Source: an uncultured Oscillospiraceae bacterium (GTDB lineage Bacteria; Bacillota; Clostridia; Oscillospirales; Ruminococcaceae). From it: a DNA stretch of 16,233 nt. Under the pieces are notes generated by a model that made no database searches, was not told the origin of the DNA, and was given only the letters and a program-made list of their open reading frames with translations. The stretch covers positions 1-16,233 of the forward strand of contig CAKSHT010000037.1 in assembly GCA_934457235.1 (NCBI GenBank), in the 5' to 3' direction. This document shows positions 6,095 through 15,200 of the stretch, piece after piece (position 1 is the stretch's first letter; every line of letters starts with the position of its first letter). The position numbers and the translations under genes were made by a program.

Positions 6095-8212
6095 GTGCCG
6101 CACCTTGTAATACTGGAGTCTCCGTCAAAGGCGAAGACCGTCAAGAAGTACCTCGGTGAGGGCTATGATGTTATAGCTTCCACCGGACACATAATCGACC
6201 TGCCGAAGTCCAAGCTGGGCGTTGATGTGGAGCACGATTTCGCGCCGCAGTACATCAACATGAAGGACAAGGCAGAAGTAATCAAAGAACTGAAAAAGCA
6301 TGCGAAATCCAGCGACATGATCTATCTCGCGACCGACCCGGACCGTGAGGGGGAAGCAATCGCATGGCATCTGTCGCACCTGCTGAACATAGACTCCAAC
6401 GCTCCGGTCCGCGTGACATTCAATGAGATCACCAAGACCGGCGTTCAGAATGGAATGGCTGCGCCGCGCTGTATCAATACGAATATCGTTGACGCACAGC
6501 AGGCGCGTAGAATCCTTGACCGTATCGTGGGCTACAAACTTTCGCCATTCCTCTGGAAGAAGGTAAGACGCGGACTTTCCGCAGGACGTGTTCAGTCGGT
6601 AGCGGTGCGCATAATCGTGGACCGCGAGAACGAGATACGCAGCTTTGTATCCCAGGAGTACTGGAGCATTGACGCCAAGCTCGCTGCAGCGTCCTCAAAA
6701 AGACCATTTGCCGCCAAACTCGCCGAGATTGACGGTAATAAGGCTGCCATCGGCAGCAAGGAGGAGGCTGACAAGCTTCTGGAGCGTTTAAAGGGCGCAG
6801 AGTTCACCGTTACTGCTCTGAAAAAGTCACAGCGCAAGAAGCAGCCAGCGCCTCCGTTTACGACTTCCACGCTTCAGCAGGAGGCGAGCCGTCGTTATTC
6901 GTTCCAGGCGCGCCGTACAATGAAAGCGGCGCAGGAGCTGTACGAAGGCATCGACGTTGCGGGAATGGGCGCACTGGGTCTTATCACCTATATGCGTACT
7001 GACTCGCTGAGAATCTCCGACGAGGCTAAGGCGGCCGCGGCTGATCTTATCAAGGATATGTATGGCGCTGAGTATCTGCCGGAGAAGCCGCGCGTATTCA
7101 AGTCCAAGAGCAATGCGCAGGACGCTCACGAAGCGATCCGCCCGACTACTGTAAGCCTTACGCCGGATAAGGTCAGGGCGTCTCTCACGAACGACCAGTA
7201 TAAGCTGTATAAGCTCATCTGGGAGCGCTTTATGGCGAGCCAGATGCAGAATGCAGTCCTTGACACAGTGGCTGCGGATATCTCAGCAGCCGGCTGCCTG
7301 TTCAAGAGCAGCGGCTATTCTGTGAAGTTCGACGGATTCACAAGGCTCTACGAGGAAACAAAGGATGCGGACGGTGAGCAGACCGGTGCTCTCCCGAAGC
7401 TTGAAAAGGGCGAAAAGCTGAACGCCAGGGAAGTTGTGGAAAATCAGCATTTCACTCAGCCGCCGGCGCGATATAATGAAGCGTCGCTCATCAAGGAGCT
7501 TGAGGAAAACGGAATCGGCAGACCGTCCACGTATGCACCGACTATTTCCACGATACTCGACAGACATTACGTTGAGCGCGAGCAGGGAAATCAGCTGAAG
7601 CCGACCGCCCTGGGCGAAGTAATTACAGAGTTGCTGAAGGACCATTTCAACAACATCGTTGACGTAAAGTTCACCGCAAAGATGGAAACGTCACTTGATG
7701 ATATCGAGCACGGCGACAAGAACTGGGTAGAGGTGCTGCGTAAATTCTATGACGGATTTGCAAAGACCCTGGAAAAGGCAGAGTCAGACATGGAGGGCAA
7801 GCGCGTTAAAGTACCCGATGAGCCGACCGACATCATCTGCGAGGAATGCGGCAAGCCTATGGTGATCAAGATAGGCCCCTATGGAAAGTTCCTGGGGTGC
7901 AGCGGCTTCCCGGAGTGTAAGTTCACCAAGAAGATAGTCACTGAGACCCAGGGCAACTGTCCCAAGTGCGGCAAGAAGATGCTCGCGAAGAAGTCCAAGA
8001 AAGGAAAGCCGTTCTATGGCTGCGAGGATTACCAGAACTGCAACTTCATGACCTGGGATCTTCCGATATCTGAAAAGTGCCCGCAGTGTGGCGCAACGCT
8101 GTTCAAAAAGACCGGACGAATGGGCAAGATATACTGCGCAAAGGAGGGCTGCGGATACGAGCGACCTCTTGACACTGCAGACAACGCAAAGGACAAGAGC
8201 AATGACGGTTAA
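6095..8212 (+). CDS. topA: DNA topoisomerase I (type IA)
   Basis: TopA relaxes negatively supercoiled DNA by transient single-strand cleavage. I start at GTG 6095 (705 residues) because AGGGGGAA at 6082-6089 is 5 bases away and PHLVILESPSKAKTVKKYLG is the standard N-terminus. A longer reading from TTG 5909 would add 62 residues with no family resemblance. The TOPRIM domain has Glu8 in LESPSKAKT and the acidic triad DPDRE (D81, D83, E85). The nucleophile is Tyr299 in LGLITYMRTDS. Residues about 515-540 hold RYNEASLIKELEENGIGRPS. Three C-terminal zinc ribbons follow, with four cysteines each, at about 582-608, 622-649 and 662-686. The stop overlaps trmFO by 11 bases. Confidence 0.97.
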   Translation: MPHLVILESPSKAKTVKKYLGEGYDVIASTGHIIDLPKSKLGVDVEHDFAPQYINMKDKAEVIKELKKHAKSSDMIYLATDPDREGEAIAWHLSHLLNIDSNAPVRVTFNEITKTGVQNGMAAPRCINTNIVDAQQARRILDRIVGYKLSPFLWKKVRRGLSAGRVQSVAVRIIVDRENEIRSFVSQEYWSIDAKLAAASSKRPFAAKLAEIDGNKAAIGSKEEADKLLERLKGAEFTVTALKKSQRKKQPAPPFTTSTLQQEASRRYSFQARRTMKAAQELYEGIDVAGMGALGLITYMRTDSLRISDEAKAAAADLIKDMYGAEYLPEKPRVFKSKSNAQDAHEAIRPTTVSLTPDKVRASLTNDQYKLYKLIWERFMASQMQNAVLDTVAADISAAGCLFKSSGYSVKFDGFTRLYEETKDADGEQTGALPKLEKGEKLNAREVVENQHFTQPPARYNEASLIKELEENGIGRPSTYAPTISTILDRHYVEREQGNQLKPTALGEVITELLKDHFNNIVDVKFTAKMETSLDDIEHGDKNWVEVLRKFYDGFAKTLEKAESDMEGKRVKVPDEPTDIICEECGKPMVIKIGPYGKFLGCSGFPECKFTKKIVTETQGNCPKCGKKMLAKKSKKGKPFYGCEDYQNCNFMTWDLPISEKCPQCGATLFKKTGRMGKIYCAKEGCGYERPLDTADNAKDKSNDG

Positions 8213-9524
8213 GGTTATCGGCGCGGGGCTGGCGGGCTGCGAAGCATCAGTCCAGCTGGCACGGCGCGGATTTGATGTGGAGCTTTACGAAATGAAGCCG
8301 CAGAAATATTCTCCGGCGCATCATTACGAGGGATTCGCGGAGCTGGTGTGCTCCAATTCGCTCAAGGCGGCAAGGGCTGAGAGCGCCTGCGGACTTCTCA
8401 AGGAGGAAATGCGCAGATTCGGTTCCGTTATACTTGAGGCCGCTGAAAAGACCGCAGTCCCCGCAGGCGGAGCGCTGGCGGTGGATCGCACTAAGTTTTC
8501 CGACGAGGTGACGAGGATCGTCCGCAGCTTCCCGAATATCCGGGTGATCAGCGGAGAAGTCACCGAGTTTCCGGACAGCAATGCGGTGATATGCACGGGC
8601 CCGCTTACTTCCGATGCACTCGCTGAGAAGATACGTGGTATCTGCGGCGAGGGACTGAGTTTCTATGACGCAGCGGCGCCGATAGTATCCGCAGAGAGCA
8701 TAGATTTCAGCAAGGCGTTTTACCAGACGAGGTACGACAAGGGAGAGGCGGATTATGTCAACTGCCCGATGGACCGCGACGAGTACCAGGCGTTCTATGA
8801 CGCGCTGGTAACGGCGGAGAGCGCTCCGCTAAAGGAGTTCGACCGCCCCGATGAGAGCGCCGGAATGAAGGTATTCGAGGGATGTATGCCGGTGGAGGTA
8901 CTGGCGAAGCGCGGATTTGAGAGCGTACGCTATGGCTGTATGAAGCCGGTGGGGCTTACCGACCCTCGTACCGGGAAGCGTCCGTACGCCGTTGTTCAGC
9001 TCCGTAAGGAGAACAAGGACGGCACGATGTACAATCTCGTTGGGTTCCAGACAAATCTTAAATTCGGCGAACAGAAGCGCGTGTTTTCGATGATACCGGG
9101 ACTGGAGAATGCGGAGTTCGTCCGCTACGGCGTAATGCACCGTAATACGTTCCTTGACAGCCCACGGCTTCTTGACAAGTGGTTCATGCTGAACGGCTCT
9201 GATAACGTGTTCTTTGGCGGACAAATGACCGGAGTCGAGGGCTACGTTGAGAGTGCCGCTTCCGGAATAATCGCCGGCAGGGCGCTTGCCGACAGGCTTT
9301 CCGGAAAATCTCCGCTGGAGCTTCCGGATACCACAATGCTTGGAGCACTGTGCAATTACATCAGCGACCCGACAGTTGAGAACTTCCAGCCTATGGCAAG
9401 CAGCATGGGGATACTCCCCGGACTTGACAGGGTGATAAAGGGCAAGCAGGAGCGCTATGCAGTACTGGCGCAGAGGTCGTTGTCCGACCTGGACAAGGCT
9501 CTTTCTGATAGTGAGGATACATAA
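8202..9524 (+). CDS. trmFO: FAD/folate-dependent tRNA m5U54 methyltransferase TrmFO
   Basis: TrmFO makes 5-methyluridine at position 54 of the tRNA T-loop, using 5,10-methylene-tetrahydrofolate and FADH2. The ATG at 8202 lies inside the end of topA, with AAAGGA at 8188-8193, and gives 440 residues, a normal length. The dinucleotide fold is at 7-14 (GAGLAGCE), ending in ELYEMKP. Cys50 in ELVCSNSLK and Cys228 in FEGCMPVEVLAKRG match the two functional cysteines known in the Bacillus enzyme. The C-terminal FFGGQMTGVEGYVESAASG is the second FAD-contacting motif. Gene order topA-trmFO is typical of Firmicutes. It is coupled to topA by overlap and to plsX by a 2-base gap. Confidence 0.96.
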   Translation: MTVKVIGAGLAGCEASVQLARRGFDVELYEMKPQKYSPAHHYEGFAELVCSNSLKAARAESACGLLKEEMRRFGSVILEAAEKTAVPAGGALAVDRTKFSDEVTRIVRSFPNIRVISGEVTEFPDSNAVICTGPLTSDALAEKIRGICGEGLSFYDAAAPIVSAESIDFSKAFYQTRYDKGEADYVNCPMDRDEYQAFYDALVTAESAPLKEFDRPDESAGMKVFEGCMPVEVLAKRGFESVRYGCMKPVGLTDPRTGKRPYAVVQLRKENKDGTMYNLVGFQTNLKFGEQKRVFSMIPGLENAEFVRYGVMHRNTFLDSPRLLDKWFMLNGSDNVFFGGQMTGVEGYVESAASGIIAGRALADRLSGKSPLELPDTTMLGALCNYISDPTVENFQPMASSMGILPGLDRVIKGKQERYAVLAQRSLSDLDKALSDSEDT

Positions 9525-9526
9525 TC

Positions 9527-10540
9527 ATGAAAATAGTTATAGATGGTTTCGGCGGCGACAACGCCCCGGACGAAGTCCTGAAAGGTGCGGCTCTTGCCGT
9601 AAAGGATCTCGGTATCGACATCGCGATAACAGGCGATGAAAAGGTGCTCATGGAGCGCATGAAGGAACTGAATATCTCCGATAGCCACATTGAGCTTGTA
9701 CCGGCGCAGGGCGTTATCACCACAGAGGACGCTCCCAAGTCCGTCATCAAGGAAAATTCCGGCACCTCCATGGGCAAGGCACTGTATTACCTCGCGGACG
9801 GCAATGCGGACGCTTTCATCAGCGCGGGAAGCACCGCCGCTATCGTAGTCGGCGGTACGATGATCGAAAAACGTATCAAGGGCGTCAAGAGAACGGCGTT
9901 AGTTCCGCTCATGCCCTGCCTGGGCGGCGGCAGATATGCAGTCGTTGACGGCGGCGCGAACCTGGAGTGCAGACCTGAGATGTTACAGCAGTTCGCTGTT
10001 CTCGGCAGTATCTTCATGGAAAAGACTATGGGCATTGAGAAGCCACGCGTAGGTCTGCTGAACATCGGCACCGAGGAGGAAAAGGGCAGGGAGCTGGAGC
10101 ATGAGACAGTAAAGCTCCTGCGCGAAACCCCGTCCATCAACTTCCTTGGATATGTTGAGGGACGTGACGCGCCCATCGGCGGCGTTGACGTTCTGGTAAC
10201 TGACGGCTTTACCGGAAACGTGTTCCTTAAAGCCTGCGAGGGCATGGGAATTCTGATGAAGCAGTCCCTAAAAAGCATGTTCTTCGCGAACCTCAAGACA
10301 AAAATCGGTGCGCTGTGCGTAAAGAAGCAGCTCGGAGATATAGCAAAGCAGCTTGATTACAAGACCATAGGAGGTTCTCCGCTGCTCGGCACTTCAAAGC
10401 CTGTATTCAAGGCGCACGGAAGCTCGGACGCAGTGGCGTTCCTGGGCGCGTTCAGACAGGCAAAGATGTTTGTAGAGAAGAACGCGATAGAGGAAATGAC
10501 GAGCGCGATAGCCGCTCTCGGAGTAAAGGAAGAGGCTTGA
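9527..10540 (+). CDS. plsX: Phosphate acyltransferase PlsX
   Basis: PlsX converts acyl-ACP and phosphate to acyl-phosphate, the donor used by PlsY to start phospholipid synthesis, and acts as a peripheral membrane protein. The 337-residue length is normal. Family markers are DGFGGDNAPDEVLKGA near the N-terminus, AFISAGSTAAIVVGG, LLNIGTEEEKG, YVEGRD and VTDGFTGNVFLKACEG. GAGGAT at 9513-9518 precedes the ATG by 8 bases. It starts 2 bases after trmFO and ends 1 base before rnc. In many Firmicutes acpP lies between plsX and rnc; here it does not. Confidence 0.96.
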   Translation: MKIVIDGFGGDNAPDEVLKGAALAVKDLGIDIAITGDEKVLMERMKELNISDSHIELVPAQGVITTEDAPKSVIKENSGTSMGKALYYLADGNADAFISAGSTAAIVVGGTMIEKRIKGVKRTALVPLMPCLGGGRYAVVDGGANLECRPEMLQQFAVLGSIFMEKTMGIEKPRVGLLNIGTEEEKGRELEHETVKLLRETPSINFLGYVEGRDAPIGGVDVLVTDGFTGNVFLKACEGMGILMKQSLKSMFFANLKTKIGALCVKKQLGDIAKQLDYKTIGGSPLLGTSKPVFKAHGSSDAVAFLGAFRQAKMFVEKNAIEEMTSAIAALGVKEEA

Positions 10541-10541
10541 T

Positions 10542-11231
10542 ATGTCGGAATTCAGTCAGCTTGAAAAGGCTATAGGCTATACATTTAAGGACAAATCATA
10601 TCTCAGGGGCGCGATGACCCATTCCAGCTACTCCGGCGGAAAGAATAACGGGAGCAACGAGCGCCTGGAATTCCTGGGCGACAGCGTGCTTCAGATAACG
10701 GTTTCGCTGTACCTCTACACTAACATGACGACTGTGCCGGAGGGCGGGCTGACAAAGCTGCGTGCTTCCATTGTGTGTGAGAATTCGCTGTATAATTTTG
10801 CAAAGCGCATTTCCCTGGGGGATTATATCCTGCTCGGAAAGGGCGAGGAAATGACCGGCGGCCGCGAGCGTCGCTCCATTCTGGCAGACGCCTTTGAAGC
10901 GCTCATCGCCGCGATATTCCTTGATGGCGGAATGGACGAGGCGCAGAAGTTCATCATGAAGTTCGTGCCGTCCATCGACGCAATAAAGAGCGGCAAGGTG
11001 AAGCTGGGCGATTACAAGACCATTCTCCAGGAGATAATCCAGCAGAACCCGGAGGAGAAGATATCCTACCAGGTGACCGAGGAAGAGGGCGAGGCTCACC
11101 ATAAGACCTTCAACGCTGAGGTTATGCTGAATGGTCAGAGCATCGGCTCAGGTTCCGGTCAGAGCAAGAAAGAAGCCGAGCAGGCTGCCGCAAAGGAAGC
11201 TATTGGATTAATGGGCTATGAAACGGACTAA
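10542..11231 (+). CDS. rnc: Ribonuclease III
   Basis: RNase III cuts double-stranded RNA, notably the rRNA precursor stems, and other structured transcripts. The 229-residue protein has the signature NERLEFLGDSVL with E40, E43 and D47. The second acidic pair, D116 and E119, is in LADAFEALIAAIF. These align with the known metal-binding residues of the E. coli enzyme. A C-terminal dsRNA-binding domain spans about 157-226 (DYKTILQEIIQ, then GSGQSKKEAEQAAAKEA). The ribosome site AAAGGAAGAGG lies in the end of plsX. Its last 14 bases overlap the next gene. Confidence 0.97.
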   Translation: MSEFSQLEKAIGYTFKDKSYLRGAMTHSSYSGGKNNGSNERLEFLGDSVLQITVSLYLYTNMTTVPEGGLTKLRASIVCENSLYNFAKRISLGDYILLGKGEEMTGGRERRSILADAFEALIAAIFLDGGMDEAQKFIMKFVPSIDAIKSGKVKLGDYKTILQEIIQQNPEEKISYQVTEEEGEAHHKTFNAEVMLNGQSIGSGSGQSKKEAEQAAAKEAIGLMGYETD

Positions 11232-12207
11232 TATTTCGGTATTCATTCCGCACATCGGCTGTCCGCACAGGTGCAGCTTCTGCGACCAGCGGAGCATTTC
11301 CGGAGCGGCTCACGCTCCGTCCGCCAAGGAAGTCACAGAACTTCTGGAGGAGCAGGCTCCGCACCTCGCGGAGCACGGAATGCAGGCGGAGATCGCATTC
11401 TTTGGAGGGAGCTTTACGGCAGTCCCGCGGGAATACATGATAAGCCTGCTGGAGTGTGCGCATTCCGAAGTACAGAAGTACCCGCAGGTATACAGCGGGA
11501 TACGCTGTTCCACCCGCCCGGACTGCATTGACGGGGAGATCATCGCTTTGCTGAAAAAGTACGGCATGACCGCCGTGGAACTGGGCGCGCAGTCCATGTC
11601 CAATGAAGTCCTGCAGATGAACGAGCGCGGACATTCCGCCGATGACGTGCGCAGGGCTTCGAGGCTTATCCGCGAGAGCGGGATATCCCTGGGATTGCAG
11701 ATGATGACCGGACTTTACGGCGACACGGAAGAATACGTCCGGCAGACATGCCGGGAGTTCATCGCGCTGAAGCCGGATACAGTGCGCGTTTATCCGACGG
11801 TGATTCTGAAGCACACGCGGCTCGGAAAGCTGTTTGAGAGCGGCGCGTACCGCAGTTTTGGCTTTGAGCAGACCGTGGATCTGTGCGCGGAGCTGCTGCG
11901 GGATTTCACAGCCGCCGGAGTACGCGTGATACGCATGGGGCTTCACGCCTCACAGGAAGTTGAAAAAGAAATGCTGGGCGGCGTGTACCACCCGGCGTTC
12001 CGTGAAATAGTGGAGAGCAGGCTGTTCCTGAATGACATGAAACAGAAGCTTTCTGCCATGGACAAGGGACATTATATGATATATACCGACAGCCGGAATA
12101 TAAGCAGGGCTGTCGGGCAGAAGCGCAGCAACATCGCGGCTCTCCGTGAGCTGGGATATGATGTTGAGGTAAAGCCGTTGGACGGGGCTTATATCGAAGT
12201 GCGCTGA
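11218..12207 (+). CDS. Elp3-like radical SAM protein lacking the acetyltransferase domain
   Basis: This 329-residue protein carries a CX3CX2C iron-sulfur motif (C15, C19, C22 in IGCPHRCSFCDQ), so it should bind a 4Fe-4S cluster and S-adenosylmethionine. Next come the FFGGSFTAVPREYM motif, then GIRCSTRPDCID, VELGAQSMSNEVLQMNERGH and LQMMTGLYGDTEE, all Elp3/coproporphyrinogen-oxidase-like radical SAM features. True Elp3 adds a C-terminal GNAT domain of about 150 residues. Here only some 100 residues follow the radical SAM core, and no acetyl-CoA motif is seen. A tRNA-modifying role is a family-based guess. The gene lies between rnc and smc, an order seen in clostridia. The start overlaps rnc by 14 bases and the ribosome site is weak, so translation is probably coupled. 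Confidence 0.85.
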   Translation: MKRTNISVFIPHIGCPHRCSFCDQRSISGAAHAPSAKEVTELLEEQAPHLAEHGMQAEIAFFGGSFTAVPREYMISLLECAHSEVQKYPQVYSGIRCSTRPDCIDGEIIALLKKYGMTAVELGAQSMSNEVLQMNERGHSADDVRRASRLIRESGISLGLQMMTGLYGDTEEYVRQTCREFIALKPDTVRVYPTVILKHTRLGKLFESGAYRSFGFEQTVDLCAELLRDFTAAGVRVIRMGLHASQEVEKEMLGGVYHPAFREIVESRLFLNDMKQKLSAMDKGHYMIYTDSRNISRAVGQKRSNIAALRELGYDVEVKPLDGAYIEVR

Positions 12208-12223
12208 TAAGCGAGGAATGTGA

Positions 12224-15200
12224 ATGTTTTTTAAGTCACTGGAGATACATGGGTTCAAATCATTTGCGGACAAGACCGTATTGAATTTCGACGCCCAGAC
12301 CACCGCCGTCGTCGGCAGTAACGGCAACGGCAAGAGCAACATAAGCGACGCCCTGCGCTGGGTTATGGGAGAGCAGGGCGCAAAAACCCTGCGCGGTGAG
12401 AAGATGGAGGACGTTATCTTCCACGGTACCACCGACCGCAAACCTATGGGCTTCGCAAAGGTCGCACTATGCATAGACAACACCGACCGCGCGCTCGCCG
12501 TGGATGCCGACGAAGTGACGATCTCCCGTAAGCTTTACCGCAGCGGCGAGAGCGAGTACCTTATAAACGGCGCGAAGTCCAGACTCAAAGACATTCAAGA
12601 AATGCTGCTCGGTACCGGACTTGGCAGAGATGGTTATTCCATCATCGGACAGGGAAGAGTTGCAGAGATAGTCAACGCGCGCGGCACCCAGCGCCGTGAG
12701 ATTTTCGAGGAAGCAGCCGGAATTTCGCTGTTCCTGCATAAAAAGGCGGAAGCCGAAAAGGAGCTGGAGAGCGCTGAAGAGAATATCCTCCGCCAGAAGG
12801 ACATAATAAGACTTGATGAGGAGCGCCTGCCGGTGCTGAAAAGGCAGTCCGAAAAGGCGGTGCTTGCCGCCGAGCTTCTCGACCAGAAAAAGGAGCTTGA
12901 GATTTCCGTCGGCGCGGCTCACTATGAAGAGCGCCGCAGCGCGATAAAGAAGCTGGACGACGACCTGCTTCTGAACCGCGCGGAGTGCGAGCACTACGAA
13001 AAGGACGCGGAGAAGCTCCAGAACAGCATAGACGAGAACACCGAGCAGAAGCAGCGCATACAGGCGGAACTCGAACGCTACCGCAGGAGCCGCGAGGCTG
13101 TGAACACCGAGATAGCCGAGAAGCGTTCCAGCATTCAGGTGCTTGAAAACGACCTCATGCACAACGAGAACCGCCGCAGGGAGCTTGCAGAGCAGATCGC
13201 GCATGCTGAGGAGAGCAGCCGCAGCTTCGACGAGGGAATAAAGGAATTCCAGCAGAAGATAGAGGAAAAGCAGCAGGAGCTGACCGGAATGGATCAGCGC
13301 CGCGCCGAGCTGCAGGCGAAGCTGACCGAAATTGCGGAGCAGAACGCCGAGAGCGACAAGGCGTATTCCGAGCTTGACCAGAAGCTGGCGCAGGCGTACC
13401 GTGAGCGCAGCGAGGCGGACGTGAAGTCCGCGCAGGCTGAGCACTCCGCGCAGGAAGCCGAGGAGCAGAAGCAGACGTTCATCAGCGACGCTGAGAACGC
13501 CGAAGCCAAGCTAAAAGAGTACACCGACAGCCGCGACAATGCGCAGAAGCAGCTTGCGGAAATCGCGGAGCAGCGTTCTGCAAAGCAGAACAAATTAGCC
13601 GGATACCAGCGGCTTGGCGAGGGCAAAATGCGCCGCATGAACGATGCAAAGGCGGAAGCCGACAGGGTCAGCGACGAGCTTGACACCAAGCAGAAGCGAT
13701 ACAAGTTGCTGGAGGATGTCGAGAAGTCCATGGAGGGCTATACCCACAGCGTCAAGGAGCTAATGAGAGCTTCGCAGCAGGGCAGAATGGGCGGAATCCA
13801 CGGCACTGTTGCAGACGTCGTGAGCATGGACGACCGCTACATTGCGGCGATAGAAACCGCACTTGGCGCCGCTATGCAGAACATAATCGTTGACAACGAA
13901 GAAACCGCAAAGCGCTGCATTCGCTTTCTGAAAGAAACCAACGCCGGACGTGCGACCATGCTCCCCATGACCGCAATGAAAGGGCGTTATCTCAACGAGC
14001 CGAGATTACAGTCAGAGCAGGGATTTGAGGGCATCGCAAGCGACCTTGTTGACTGCGACCCGGATTACCAGAACATAATCCGCTACCTGCTGGGACTTAC
14101 CGCGATAGTGGACGATATCGACACCGCAGCGTTCCTGAGCAGGAAATACGGGGCCAAGTTCCGTATTGTAACGTTGGACGGACAGGTAGTAAACGCCGGA
14201 GGTTCGTTCACCGGCGGCAGCCGCAGCAGCGGCGCGGGAATCATTTCCCGAAAGCAGGAAAAGGACACACTGTATACCGAGGTAATTGCGCTGCGTAAAA
14301 CGCTTGCCGAAAAGACCGAGGCGTACCGCCAGTACCAGGCGGAGGCGGCGAAGTTCTCCGTCGAGATAGAGGGCATGGAGGACGAGCTGAAAGCGCTGGA
14401 TACCCAGGAAATAAGCGCCCGCGCCGAGGCTTCAAAGTACGATATGCTCATCGAGCAGCTTTCCCGCCAGGGAGAGTCCGCAAGGCTGGCGCTGGAGCGC
14501 TTCGACCAGCAGATATCGCAGTACAGGAAGCAGCTTGATGAAAACCGCAGCGTCGTTGCGGAATGCGATCGCAGGATAGCCGAACTTGAGGAACAGCAGA
14601 AGCAGTCCGGAAGCGAAAGGGAAAACGCAGCCACACATTTGAAGGAGCTTTCCGACAGCTTGTCGCAGCTGAACCTCGACAGGGTTTCTGCCGAAAAGGA
14701 TATAGACGCGTTCCGGGTAGAGATACGCACCCGCGAGGAAAACCGCCGGGCGCTGTTCCAGAGCAGCGACAGCTATAAGGAAACCGTAGCCGCCCTGGAT
14801 AAAGACGACGACCGTATCCGACTGGATATTGAGCGCGTGAAGAAAGAGATCGAGCAACACAGCGGTGAGCTTTCCGACAAGGAAGCTGATATCAGCAAGT
14901 CAGTTGCCGAGATCGAGCGGCTGGAACTTACGATAGGTCAGATGCACCGCGACATTAACGAAGCGGTATCTAATAAGGAGCACTTCTCAAAAGAGATAGC
15001 AAGACTGGAGGAGCGCCGGACCAACGAAGTCCGCGAGCAGGAACGCATAGTTTCCATGCTGCTGGACAGCTACGACCTTACCGTGTCGATGGCGATGGAG
15101 CAGGCGAAGCCGCTTGAAAATCTGCTGATGGCGGAGAACGACCTTGAATCGCTCCGCAAGAAGATATCCTCGCTGGGTAATGTAAACATGGAGTCCATCG

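Noticed and set aside
8088..8201. TrmFO N-terminal extension into topA
   Set aside because: The extra residues are an out-of-frame reading of the TopA zinc ribbon region; ATG 8202 has AAAGGA and begins at the FAD-binding motif.
12467..14860. Long minus-strand open frames opposite smc
   Set aside because: They mirror the codon pattern of the coiled-coil region, have biased low-complexity composition (Leu- or Ser-rich), and lack ribosome sites or recognisable domains.
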